This document shows positions 1-8,075 of a stretch of DNA of 64,000 nt, piece by piece. The notes under the pieces were generated by a model that worked only from the letters and a program-made list of their open reading frames with translations, made no database searches and had not been told where the DNA came from. Each line of letters starts with the position of its first letter. Within the stretch, counting starts at the first letter, position 1. The stretch lies in NCBI GenBank assembly GCA_016183765.1, contig JACPEA010000004.1:1-64000 (forward strand), written 5' to 3'. The position numbers were made by a program, and so were the translations under genes. Source of the stretch: Bacteroidota bacterium (GTDB lineage: Bacteria; Bacteroidota; Bacteroidia; Chitinophagales; Chitinophagaceae).

Positions 1-149
1 CGAAGTTGTTTTGGGGTAGACATTTGTGGGGTCGAGGATATTTTGTTGCTACCTCTGGAAATGTTACTGATGAAGTGATAGCGGAGTATATAAAGAATCA
101 GGATGACGCATCTGAACCCAATGAGGAATTTACTGTTGTCGGCGGTTAA
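1..149 (+). CDS. IS200/IS605-type transposase TnpA, 3' fragment
   Basis: The reading frame enters from outside the window (third frame, first full codon at base 3) and ends at TAA 147-149. The visible 48 residues contain LWGRGYFVATSGNVT followed by DEVIAEYIKNQ, the C-terminal signature of Y1 HUH single-strand transposases of IS200/IS605 elements; these cut and join the hairpin ends of their element. The catalytic HUH motif and tyrosine lie upstream and cannot be seen, so intact or broken status is unknown. A strong hairpin follows at 171-203, as expected at the right end of such an element. No accessory tnpB follows on this side. Confidence 0.8.
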   Translation, partial: KLFWGRHLWGRGYFVATSGNVTDEVIAEYIKNQDDASEPNEEFTVVGG

Positions 150-170
150 AGTCGGCTTCAGACGACATAC

Positions 171-203
171 AAAAACCCCTCACCTTTTAGGTGAGGGGTT
201 TTT
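171..203 (+). terminator. hairpin with U-tract after tnpA (terminator or IS right end)
   Basis: A 14-bp perfect stem (171-184 with 190-203, 5-nt loop TTTTA) begins with an A-run and ends in TTTTT, an intrinsic terminator shape for the transposase transcript. IS200/IS605 elements also carry a subterminal palindrome at their right end, so this may serve both roles. Confidence 0.7.
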
Positions 204-225
204 AGTTAATTTTTCTCATGGTATA

Positions 226-257
226 TGCAAAATCCCCGCTACAGCGGGGATTTTGCA
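226..257. repeat. perfect 15-bp palindrome with 2-nt loop
   Basis: TGCAAAATCCCCGCT at 226-240 is followed by AC and then its exact reverse complement at 243-257. It lies 24 nt downstream of the response-regulator stop codon and could end that transcript, although no clear U-run follows on the minus strand. It could equally be a REP-like palindrome linked to the adjacent IS200-type remnant. Confidence 0.6.
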
Positions 258-281
258 TGATGGGTATGAAAGAAAACCAGG

Positions 282-938
282 TCAGATCCTCGCGATGCCA
301 TTCCGGAAGGCAAATAACACAAGACCGATACGGGAGATAACCTGCATTTTTTCGAACAGGAGATCACGGTAGCCGTCGACCGTTCTGGGACTGAGGCACA
401 TTTCGGTGGCAATTTCCTTGTACGATTTTTCCGTGCAGATCAGGCGCAGGAATTCTTTTTCCCGCTCGCTCAGGCTCATGGTGATCTCCCATTCATGGGC
501 ATGAACCGTTTCGGGGTCCTTATTGATTGTGTGTACGATCCTTTTATAAAGGATCTCGTTGATGTACAGTCCTTTATTGGCCACTTCGTTGAGGCCCCTC
601 CGCAGGTCTTCCAGGTCTGTCTCTTTCAGCATAAAACCTTTGGCTCCGTTCCGTAGCATACGGATCACGGTCCATTCTTCCCGTTGCATGCTCAAGGCAA
701 TCACGCGCACGTCGGGATAATGCTGGTTCAACCAGCGGGTGGTCTCGAACCCGTTCATAAAGGGCATGCTCACATCCATCAGGACAATATCAGGCAAGTT
801 ATCAGGGTCAAGTACCTGTATGAAATGCCTGCCGTTATTGGCCTGGAACAATACCTCGTAACCGGGAAAGGTCTTAATGACATTGGCCAATGCATTGCGT
901 AGTAAGGAATGGTCATCAACCAGCGCTATTTTGGGCAT
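282..938 (-). CDS. LuxR/NarL-type response regulator
   Basis: 218 residues. A receiver domain (about 1-120) carries the acidic pair D8/D9, phospho-acceptor D55 in VLMDVSMP and K105 in FMLKE. A LuxR-type helix-turn-helix (about 152-200) contains LSEREKEFLRLI and the recognition-helix segment SPRTVDGYRD. It should bind DNA when phosphorylated by a sensor kinase. No kinase gene is adjacent, so it is an orphan regulator here. The ATG at 936-938 gives the usual NarL-family length. The target genes cannot be told from the sequence. Confidence 0.93.
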   Translation of the reverse strand: MPKIALVDDHSLLRNALANVIKTFPGYEVLFQANNGRHFIQVLDPDNLPDIVLMDVSMPFMNGFETTRWLNQHYPDVRVIALSMQREEWTVIRMLRNGAKGFMLKETDLEDLRRGLNEVANKGLYINEILYKRIVHTINKDPETVHAHEWEITMSLSEREKEFLRLICTEKSYKEIATEMCLSPRTVDGYRDLLFEKMQVISRIGLVLFAFRNGIARI

Positions 939-1148
939 GGTAAGATTATTTAAAAGGTATAACTGTGGTTGCTAATAATTGGGATGGACAAATTGAGGGT
1001 TTTTGGTGAGCAAAACAACCGTTAAAACACCCATTTTTTTGCGTAGAACTTACCTTGACAGAACTGGTCCGGGTAATTAGTTTTACCGGTAGAAAAAGTG
1101 ATGACGACTTTTTCACTATTCAGTTTTCACGGGGTTACAGACAAACCG

Positions 1149-1172
1149 AAGGCGGCACAAGGCCGCCTTTTG
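1149..1172 (-). terminator. GC-rich hairpin downstream of the cupin gene
   Basis: AAGGCGGC (1149-1156) pairs with GCCGCCTT (1162-1169) around a 5-nt loop. It lies 26 nt past the cupin stop codon. On the minus strand only a short T-rich stretch follows, so termination there is likely but unproven. Confidence 0.5.
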
Positions 1173-1195
1173 GTGTATGTATAGACAAGTAAGTG

Positions 1196-2071
1196 TTACA
1201 ATACTTTAGCGGCATTATTGAAAATGCGTTTCTTTTTCCAGTTGTACCAGGGCTGGGGCAGGGTCTTTTTCATGACCGTATCAATGGTGCGCATACCAAA
1301 CAGGTTCCATGCGCCGGTAAGTTTGCCGGTGATGGAGGGCTGCAGGGCACGGAGGCTCATGGCAAAACCGCTGTCAAGGTATTCCATATGGTGCCAGTAA
1401 CCGGCGGGCATGAACAGCGTTTCGCCATGGTTCAGGATAAGGTCATACCCCCGGGCTTTTTCCAGTGCGGGAAACTTTTGATAATCCAGTTTACTTTTTC
1501 CCGGGTTGTAATAGTTGCTGAAATCTGCCAGGCTCAATACTTCAAAAGGTTTCCGGTATAAGCTGTCCGATTGGCTGTGCGGGAAAAGCAGGATACGTTT
1601 TCTGCCAGCAAACTGGGTATGCAGGATATGACTCAGGTCAATATCAAAATGCATGTGCGTAATGGAAGTAGCGCCACCGGTAAACAGCATGGGATATTTT
1701 TTCACAAATCCCTTCATCAGGTGTTCGGGCCAGGTAAAATCCTGTGTAAGCTGCGGGGCATGATCGAATATATTGAACAGGAAAATACGCCAGGCGGCAG
1801 GTCCCTGTTCGATCATGTTGATATATTCTCCGAAACTCTTGTAATCGTCGGCAGTATTGATAGGGGTATATGCGTCGCTTTTGGTGTTGTTGTAAAGTGC
1901 TACACGCTGGTCGCCCACCAATTCCTTAAAATAGTTCCAGTTCCATTTTTCGTAAGCGGGCCAGGTTTTCGAAAGGTTCCTGATCACCAATGGCTGCATG
2001 GGTTGGTAGTACTGTTGCCTGAAATCCTGCGCACTGATCTCATCAACAACATCAACAGGTTGTAATTGCAT
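1196..2071 (-). CDS. cupin-like (JmjC-fold) Fe(II)/2-oxoglutarate oxygenase-type protein
   Basis: 291 residues from the ATG at 2069-2071. A cupin_8/JmjC-like fold is suggested by HMHFDIDLSH (HxD metal ligands) and the distal HGETLFMPAGYWHHME segment that supplies the third histidine. Proteins of this family hydroxylate protein or small-molecule substrates with iron and 2-oxoglutarate; the substrate here is unknown. The frame is open 87 nt further upstream to a GTG at 2158. A perfect -7 element (TATTTTTG on the minus strand, 2092-2099) lies inside that extension and places the transcript start just before 2071, so the shorter form is preferred. It is a single-gene unit. Confidence 0.82.
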   Translation of the reverse strand: MQLQPVDVVDEISAQDFRQQYYQPMQPLVIRNLSKTWPAYEKWNWNYFKELVGDQRVALYNNTKSDAYTPINTADDYKSFGEYINMIEQGPAAWRIFLFNIFDHAPQLTQDFTWPEHLMKGFVKKYPMLFTGGATSITHMHFDIDLSHILHTQFAGRKRILLFPHSQSDSLYRKPFEVLSLADFSNYYNPGKSKLDYQKFPALEKARGYDLILNHGETLFMPAGYWHHMEYLDSGFAMSLRALQPSITGKLTGAWNLFGMRTIDTVMKKTLPQPWYNWKKKRIFNNAAKVL

Positions 2072-2091
2072 AGGGATGCTATTGGTTTTTG

Positions 2092-2099
2092 CAAAAATA
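2092..2099 (-). promoter_or_regulatory. -7 element of the cupin promoter
   Basis: TATTTTTG on the minus strand matches the Bacteroidota -7 consensus TAnnTTTG exactly and sits 20 nt before the chosen ATG. No clear -33 TTTG is seen. Confidence 0.6.
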
Positions 2100-2178
2100 C
2101 TGGTAACGGTGTATTCTGCGAACATCGGATCGTTAAAGTGTAGTGGGTTACTTTGCACTTTTTCGAAAGAAAATATTT

Positions 2179-2350
2179 GCCGCGCCCTTTAGGGCGTGGA
2201 TGTGTACAGCTTCTAATAAACGGTTTACCGGGCTTCAGCCCGGTGTGGCATGGTGAATCTTTTTCTAACCCTTACTTTTTAACACTGGGCTGAAGCCCAG
2301 TTATTTAATAAAAAGGAAAGAACTTATGTCCACGCCCTGAAGGGCGCGGC
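2179..2350. repeat. four-hairpin REP/BIME-like composite
   Basis: Four GC-rich palindromes in mirror order fill this 172-bp gap: GCCGCGCCCT-tt-AGGGCG at 2179, ACCGGGCTTCAGCCCGGT at 2227, ACTGGGCTGAAGCCCAGT at 2284 and CGCCCTGAAGGGCGCGGC at 2333. The first and last copies are reverse complements of each other (about 21 of 23 bases), as are the two inner ones (about 18 of 20). The whole unit can fold into nested stems. This is the architecture of paired REP elements mobilised by IS200-like or RAYT enzymes; no such gene is adjacent. Confidence 0.75.
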
Positions 2351-2423
2351 AAAATGACTCAAACTGGGCCACTTCCGTTAAAGTGTTTCTGAGGAAATGT
2401 TTGCGGATGATGTAACTTGCAGT

Positions 2424-3032
2424 ATGCTGTTGCATATACACCCGGATAATCCTAATCCACGACATATCAAGACGGTGATCGAATGCCTGTTGGATGGCGG
2501 GGTGATCATTTATCCCACCGATACCATTTATGGGTTGGGTTGCGATATCTTTCAGCACAAAGCGGTTGAGCGGATCGCCCGCATCAAACAGGTGAACCCT
2601 TCGCGTTCGCAGATGAGTTTTGTGTGTTATGACCTGAGCGACCTGAGCAAGTACACGAAAAGTATTTCCACGCCGTTGTACCGGTTATTAAAAACCTATT
2701 TGCCGGGTCCCTATACCTTTATTCTCCCGGCCAGTAAGGAAGTGCCCAAGATCCTGCACAGTAAAAAAAGTACCATCGGGTTACGGGTACCCGATAATAA
2801 TATTGCCCGGACCATTGTGCATGAACTGACCCACCCGATCCTTTCTACTTCCTTACCGGGAGAGATGGTAGAAGAATACACCGATCCCGAGATCATGTAT
2901 GCCAATTTTTCGAAACTGGTCGATATTGTGGTAGACGGCGGTATTGGTGGTATGATACCTTCCACCATTGTGGATTGTACCAACGATACTTATACCGTTG
3001 TGAGAGAGGGCGCCGGTGCCTGGAATGAATAG
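2424..3032 (+). CDS. Sua5/YciO/YrdC-family protein, YciO-like
   Basis: 202 residues from the ATG at 2424. The YrdC fold is recognisable from VIIYPTDTIYGLGCD near the N-terminus, then SQMSFVCYDL, and the IPSTIVDCT motif near the C-terminus. YrdC/Sua5 proteins make threonylcarbamoyl-AMP for the t6A37 tRNA modification; the start MLLHIHPDNP resembles the YciO branch, whose role is less clear. An earlier in-frame ATG at 2397 overlaps the -7-like AATGTTTG (2396-2403), so the later start is preferred. The gene converges on rnhB with an 18-nt gap. Confidence 0.85.
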   Translation: MLLHIHPDNPNPRHIKTVIECLLDGGVIIYPTDTIYGLGCDIFQHKAVERIARIKQVNPSRSQMSFVCYDLSDLSKYTKSISTPLYRLLKTYLPGPYTFILPASKEVPKILHSKKSTIGLRVPDNNIARTIVHELTHPILSTSLPGEMVEEYTDPEIMYANFSKLVDIVVDGGIGGMIPSTIVDCTNDTYTVVREGAGAWNE

Positions 3033-3050
3033 ACCGCCTGTTACCGGCAC

Positions 3051-3638
3051 TTAGATCTTGTAGCTTTTCCGGTGGTATTTGCACAGTCCGTACGCTTCAA
3101 TGGCGTTCCTGTGTTCAGCTGTTCCGTAACCTTTGTTCTTATCCCAGCCGTATTGCGGAAATTCTTCGTGTAATTGCAGGAGGTAGGCATCCCGGTGTGT
3201 TTTGGCCAGGATACTGGCCGCGGCAATGGAGGCGAATTTTCCATCGCCTTTGATGATACAGTGATGTGGTGTCTGCGCATAAGGAACAAAGCGGTTGCCA
3301 TCGATCAGCAGTAACCCGGGTGGCCGCGTTAACCGGCTGATGGCAAGATGCATGGCTTTAAAAGAAGCCTGTAAGATATTGATCCGGTCGATCTCTTCGT
3401 TGTCTACACTGGCTACTGCCCAACTGATGGCCTGTGCTTCGATCACTTCGCGAAGGGTCTCGCGCTGCCTGGCAGGCACCTGTTTGCTGTCGTTCAGCAG
3501 TGGGTGATAAAAACCTTCAGGTAAGATCACAGCTGCAGCAAATACGGGACCGGCATAACAGCCGCGGCCTGCTTCATCCACACCCGCTTCGGGTTGTTCC
3601 GTTTGGTAGAAGAGGGATAACATAGCGGTAAAATTCAT
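3051..3638 (-). CDS. rnhB: ribonuclease HII
   Basis: 195 residues, normal for the family. GVDEAGRGCYAGPV near residue 20 carries the first catalytic Asp/Glu pair, NDSKQVPARQR follows as the family's DSK motif, and LLIDGNRF supplies a further catalytic Asp. RNase HII removes ribonucleotides misincorporated in DNA and RNA of RNA/DNA hybrids. A second ATG is six codons in (about 3623). The gene is convergent with the YciO-like gene and divergent from ctaA. Confidence 0.95.
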   Translation of the reverse strand: MNFTAMLSLFYQTEQPEAGVDEAGRGCYAGPVFAAAVILPEGFYHPLLNDSKQVPARQRETLREVIEAQAISWAVASVDNEEIDRINILQASFKAMHLAISRLTRPPGLLLIDGNRFVPYAQTPHHCIIKGDGKFASIAAASILAKTHRDAYLLQLHEEFPQYGWDKNKGYGTAEHRNAIEAYGLCKYHRKSYKI

Positions 3639-3699
3639 GCATCCCCGGCATAGTTTCCAAATTCATTTTACAAAACAAGGGCAGGGTCTGTTATACTGT

Positions 3700-3707
3700 T
3701 ACCTTTG
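3700..3707 (+). promoter_or_regulatory. -7 element of the ctaA promoter
   Basis: TACCTTTG matches TAnnTTTG exactly, 24 nt before the ATG at 3732. It shows that an upstream in-frame ATG at 3705, which overlaps the element, is unlikely to be the start. Confidence 0.65.
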
Positions 3708-3731
3708 CCACTATATAGAAACAGCATCGTT

Positions 3732-4784
3732 ATGGACACAGCAGCGCGTTCTTCCAGGCTGGTAGCAACCTGGTTATTGGTAGGGGTGGGGATGACGGTC
3801 ATCCAGGTGGCCCTGGGGGGCATTACCCGTTTGACCGGAAGCGGTTTATCCATCACCCAGTGGGATGTGATCACCGGCTCTTTACCGCCGCTGAACGAAC
3901 AGCAGTGGATGGCTGAGTTTGCCAAATATCGCCAGACCCCGCAGTTCCAGCTGCTCAATTTTGAGTTTACCCTGTCTGATTTCAAATTCATCTTTTTCTG
4001 GGAATGGTTCCACCGTTTATGGGCCCGTACCATCGGCCTGGTATTTGCCTTCGGGTTTATCTGGTTCCTCGTAAAAAAACATTTCAAAAAAGAAATGATC
4101 ACACCCCTGGTGGTGCTGTTCTTTTTAGGCGCTTTGCAGGGAGCCATTGGCTGGATCATGGTGGCCAGCGGACTTACCGGCGATGCGGTATACGTAAAAC
4201 CCACCCGTTTGGCACTACACTTCATCTTTGCATTGGGACTGCTTTGTTATTGTTTCTGGTTTGCCCTCCGGTTATTGGTGAAAAAAGAAGCCATCGTCCG
4301 CCAGGCATCGCTCAGAAAATGGAACCTGGCTATTCTGCTGCTCCTGGTTGTCCAGTTGCTGTACGGGGCTTTAATGGCGGGGCATAAAGCGGCTACTGTG
4401 GCACCAACCTGGCCAACGATCAACGGCGACTGGGTGCCGGCCAATTTATTTATCGACCAGCCCTTCCTGCTGAACTTTATCGACAATAAGATACTGATAC
4501 ATTTCATACACCGCGGCCTTGCCTATCTGCTGTTGTTGCTGATCGTTCTATGGTCGGTGAAGCTGATACGCACCCGGGGTTCTGTCTTATTTGAACAAAC
4601 CAAACGCTGGCCGTTGTATATTGTGTTGGTGCAGGTGTTGTTGGGTATTGCTGCTGTATTGACCAGTATGGATATCATACCCGGTCGCTGGGGCGCTTTT
4701 GAATGGATGGCCCAGTTGCATCAGTTGGTGGGTATGTTGTTGCTGTTATCACTGGTCTGGATATTGTATCTTGTAAGAGATTGA
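3732..4784 (+). CDS. ctaA: heme A synthase, COX15/CtaA family
   Basis: 350 residues with eight hydrophobic segments. It oxidises heme O to heme A for cytochrome c oxidase in the cytoplasmic membrane. The four conserved heme-binding histidines are visible in EWFHRLWART, RLALHFIFALG, LIHFIHRGLAY and AQLHQLVGM, and the first loop has GGITRLTGSGLSITQW. The start at 3732 is set by the promoter at 3700-3707. Other cytochrome oxidase genes are not in the window. The patatin gene begins 22 nt after the stop and may be cotranscribed. Confidence 0.93.
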   Translation: MDTAARSSRLVATWLLVGVGMTVIQVALGGITRLTGSGLSITQWDVITGSLPPLNEQQWMAEFAKYRQTPQFQLLNFEFTLSDFKFIFFWEWFHRLWARTIGLVFAFGFIWFLVKKHFKKEMITPLVVLFFLGALQGAIGWIMVASGLTGDAVYVKPTRLALHFIFALGLLCYCFWFALRLLVKKEAIVRQASLRKWNLAILLLLVVQLLYGALMAGHKAATVAPTWPTINGDWVPANLFIDQPFLLNFIDNKILIHFIHRGLAYLLLLLIVLWSVKLIRTRGSVLFEQTKRWPLYIVLVQVLLGIAAVLTSMDIIPGRWGAFEWMAQLHQLVGMLLLLSLVWILYLVRD

Positions 4785-4806
4785 CGGATTCCAAAGTCAT
4801 GCTATT

Positions 4807-7032
4807 ATGAAGAAATACCTAGTGGGTATCTTTTATTCGTTGCCGGTGCAGCTGTTCCTGCTGCATTTCCGCAGGTACCAGGTATTTCTTTTGTTCTGGT
4901 ACATTTTGTTTGCCACCGTGGCGGGTGAATTCATGTTCACTTTCGGGGCCAATAGCCTGTTCCTGGCACCTGAATATTTTGGAAGTATTACTGCGTTGAG
5001 TATGGCCATACTGGGTGTTGCGGTAGGCATATTCATTATGAGTTGGAATATTACCACGTTCATCCTGCATAGTAAAAACATCCGTTTCCTGGCCACTACT
5101 GCGCAGCCTTTCCTGAAATACTGTATCAACAATTCGCTGCTTCCTACTGTCTTCCTGGTGTTTTACCTGGTAAAGACCATCCATTATGCCCGTTACCAGG
5201 AATTGTTTTCGGCGATGGAAGTATGGTGGCTGCTGGCTGGGTTTACCGGTGGTGTATTCTTGTCTATCCTGGTTGCTTTCCTTTATTTTTTCGGTGCGGA
5301 TAAGACCATTTATTTTACGATGGGCGATGTGATCAAGTCGGCCAATACCCGGTACAAGCAGATCTCAGGTAAAAAGGTATTGCCCAGTGAGCGTTCTGAA
5401 ATGCGGGTTGACTGGTTCCTGAGTGCCAGGTTCAGTCTGCGCAAGCCGCGCGATGTAAGGCATTACAGCCAGGATTTCCTGGATACGGTGTTCAAACGGC
5501 ACCATGTGGCCGCAGTGATCGCTATCCTGGTCGCTTTTATTTTCCTGATACTGGTAGGATATACTTCGGACAGCCGGCTGTTTCAATTACCGGCGGCGGC
5601 CAGCATTACCATCTTTTTTGCCATCCTGATCGCGTTGGCTGGTGCGGTTTCGCTGTTTCTGCATAGCTGGAGTATTCCATTGGTAGTGGTGGTGTACATA
5701 GTGATGAACCTGCTGTACCAGAAAGAGATCATCGATCCGCGAAACAAAGCCTATGGGCTGAATTACCTGAATAAAAATGAACGGCCGGTATATAACCGTG
5801 ATTCTGTGCAGGCGCTGGCCAGCGAAGCGAATATAGATGCGGACCGGAAACATTTCATCGAGGTATTGGATAGATGGAAAGCCAGGCAGCACACAGATAA
5901 ACCCGTGATGTACCTGATCAGCACCAGTGGTGGGGGAGCCCGGAGTGCGGCGTTCACCATGAATACCTTACAACGGCTGGATAGTTTGCTGAATGGCCGG
6001 CTGATGCGCCAGACCATGCTCATCAATGGAGCATCGGGTGGCATGCTGGGCGCGGCGTATTTCCGGGAATTGTATTATGAGAAGATCAATGGTGCAGCTA
6101 TTGACCTGCAGCATAAACAGTATGTGGAGAACATCACACAGGACCTGCTGAATCCTTTGTTTTCCTCTTTTGTTACCAGGGATATGATCGGGCCGGTACA
6201 GAAGTTCAGCGTAAATGGTTATGAATACGCCAAAGACAGGGGATATGCTTTTGAGCAAAAACTGAACGAAAATACCGGTGGTATACTGTCGAAGACCCTG
6301 CGGGATTATGTACAGGCCGAAGCCAATGCAGAGATCCCCACCATGTTCTTCAATTCAGTGATCACCCGCGACGGGCGCAAGATGATCATCAGCACACATC
6401 CCGTACGTTTCCTGATGAAACCGCTGACCGATAGTGCGGACCTGACCGTTGCGGACCCGGATGCGGTTGATTTTAATTCCTTCTTTGCCAAGCAGGATGC
6501 GATGAACCTGCGCGTGCTTTCTGCCCTGCGGATGAACGCTACTTTCCCGTATGTGCTACCCAATGTATGGCTACCCACCAACCCGATCATTGATGTGATG
6601 GATGCCGGACTGCGCGACAATTTTGGGCAGGATGCCTGCCTGCGGTTCATATACACATTTAAAGGCTGGCTCAAAGCCAATACCAGTAAAGTGGTCTTGC
6701 TGCAGTTGCGCGACAGGAGCCTGGCTGACTGGGATAAACCTTTTGAAGGTAATTCGCTGGTTAGCCTGATGACGAAACCCTTCCTGATATTGCAGAACAA
6801 CTGGTATAAGATGCAGGATTATTACCAGCACGACCAGCTTCATTTCCTGGCAGACGCCTATGGTGCGGGATTTCACAGTATCACGTTTCAGTACGTTCCA
6901 TCCAAACAGGATGCACCTGCCAGTTTGAGTTTTCATTTAACGGCTGCGGAGAAAAAAGATATTTCCAGGGCCTTATATAACCAGGTGAATGAAAAGGAAT
7001 TCCAGCGGCTCAGGCGTTTGGTAAAACCATGA
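4807..7032 (+). CDS. membrane-anchored patatin-like phospholipase
   Basis: 741 residues. The first ~330 residues hold several hydrophobic segments (about 20-45, 55-80, 105-130, 145-170, 225-250, 265-310). A patatin domain follows: GGGAR oxyanion motif near residue 375, the nucleophile serine in GASGG near residue 408, and the catalytic aspartate in DAG near residue 600. Patatins are Ser-Asp dyad lipid acyl hydrolases. The fusion to a multi-pass membrane part suggests it acts on membrane lipids at the inner membrane. No secretion or outer-membrane barrel domain is seen. Its physiological substrate is unknown. Confidence 0.85.
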   Translation: MKKYLVGIFYSLPVQLFLLHFRRYQVFLLFWYILFATVAGEFMFTFGANSLFLAPEYFGSITALSMAILGVAVGIFIMSWNITTFILHSKNIRFLATTAQPFLKYCINNSLLPTVFLVFYLVKTIHYARYQELFSAMEVWWLLAGFTGGVFLSILVAFLYFFGADKTIYFTMGDVIKSANTRYKQISGKKVLPSERSEMRVDWFLSARFSLRKPRDVRHYSQDFLDTVFKRHHVAAVIAILVAFIFLILVGYTSDSRLFQLPAAASITIFFAILIALAGAVSLFLHSWSIPLVVVVYIVMNLLYQKEIIDPRNKAYGLNYLNKNERPVYNRDSVQALASEANIDADRKHFIEVLDRWKARQHTDKPVMYLISTSGGGARSAAFTMNTLQRLDSLLNGRLMRQTMLINGASGGMLGAAYFRELYYEKINGAAIDLQHKQYVENITQDLLNPLFSSFVTRDMIGPVQKFSVNGYEYAKDRGYAFEQKLNENTGGILSKTLRDYVQAEANAEIPTMFFNSVITRDGRKMIISTHPVRFLMKPLTDSADLTVADPDAVDFNSFFAKQDAMNLRVLSALRMNATFPYVLPNVWLPTNPIIDVMDAGLRDNFGQDACLRFIYTFKGWLKANTSKVVLLQLRDRSLADWDKPFEGNSLVSLMTKPFLILQNNWYKMQDYYQHDQLHFLADAYGAGFHSITFQYVPSKQDAPASLSFHLTAAEKKDISRALYNQVNEKEFQRLRRLVKP

Positions 7033-7075
7033 TACCTCTATTACTCTTTCCTGATACATAGCAGCTGGTACTTCC

Positions 7076-7978
7076 TCAGGCCTGGATCAGTGTGAAGCAA
7101 TCTTTCAGTATCTGGATACTGAATTCCTCCGTGGTCTCCCTGGGCTCCCCATCAATGTGCAGTGGCGCGTGTTTCAGGTTGCGGATGGTGAGGGAAGGTG
7201 TTTGGAAATAGAGGATGTTCTTTCCTGTCATATCTTCTACCAGCTGTTGCAGTTTGTTGTTGCCGCGTATCTGCTGCAGGATGGCGAAAGGCAGTCTGGC
7301 CTTATTCATTTTTTGAACGATCACGATATCGAGCAAACCATCATTCAGGCTTGCCTGCGGGGCAATGGTGACATTGTTGCCAAACTGGTTGCTGTTAGCG
7401 ATGCTGATAAAAAACGCATCTGTAAAAAAAGAAAAATTATCCAGTACAATCTGGAACTGGTAAGGATGCGCCTTAAAATAGTTGATGATACTTTGCTGCG
7501 TATAGGTCATCAATCCCCGGCTGGCTTTGCTGGCGAAATCATGCGCCACCTGTGCATCAAAACCAATACCGCTGAGCATGCAGGAAAAATGGTCATTGAT
7601 CCGGAAAGCATCTACTTTCCGTGGTGTACCAGTAAATACGAGGGCCAGTGACTGTTGCGGTTTCATGGGGATACCCGCTGCCCTTGCCAGTCCGTTGCCC
7701 GAGCCTACGGGGATGATCCCGAACCGTACCGGCAGGTCGTGCAGTGCCTGGGTTACCTGGTTCACGGTACCATCTCCGCCCACCATCACGATATCTGTAT
7801 ATTGTTCGCGGAGTACCCAATCTTTGATGTGTTCGTAATTACCGCTGGCATTGGTGTTCTCTATGAGAAAAGGGATACCCTGCGCGGTTGTTTCCCTTTC
7901 GATCAGTTTCCGGATACCTTCCTTTCTGGATGTGCCGGATATGGGATTGATGAGGTAAATGATTTTTCTATCGGTCAT
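7076..7978 (-). CDS. diacylglycerol/lipid kinase, YegS/DagK family
   Basis: 300 residues from the ATG at 7976-7978; a GTG four codons upstream also keeps the frame open. The nucleotide-binding motif MVGGDGTVNQVTQAL lies near residue 70, and a second conserved block GSGNGLARAAGIP follows. Family members phosphorylate diacylglycerol, sphingoid bases or related lipids with ATP. The downstream half is the usual all-beta lipid-binding part with HIDGEPRE near the C-terminus. It is read toward the patatin gene. The exact lipid cannot be told from sequence. Confidence 0.87.
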   Translation of the reverse strand: MTDRKIIYLINPISGTSRKEGIRKLIERETTAQGIPFLIENTNASGNYEHIKDWVLREQYTDIVMVGGDGTVNQVTQALHDLPVRFGIIPVGSGNGLARAAGIPMKPQQSLALVFTGTPRKVDAFRINDHFSCMLSGIGFDAQVAHDFASKASRGLMTYTQQSIINYFKAHPYQFQIVLDNFSFFTDAFFISIANSNQFGNNVTIAPQASLNDGLLDIVIVQKMNKARLPFAILQQIRGNNKLQQLVEDMTGKNILYFQTPSLTIRNLKHAPLHIDGEPRETTEEFSIQILKDCFTLIQA

Positions 7979-8075
7979 CACAATATTCACTGGCTTTTAA
8001 TAGTAAGCAGGATGGCAATGGCCACCTGCTGTTCATTGGGTAATTGCTGTAAAGTACGGTTGCAAAATGGTGGTC

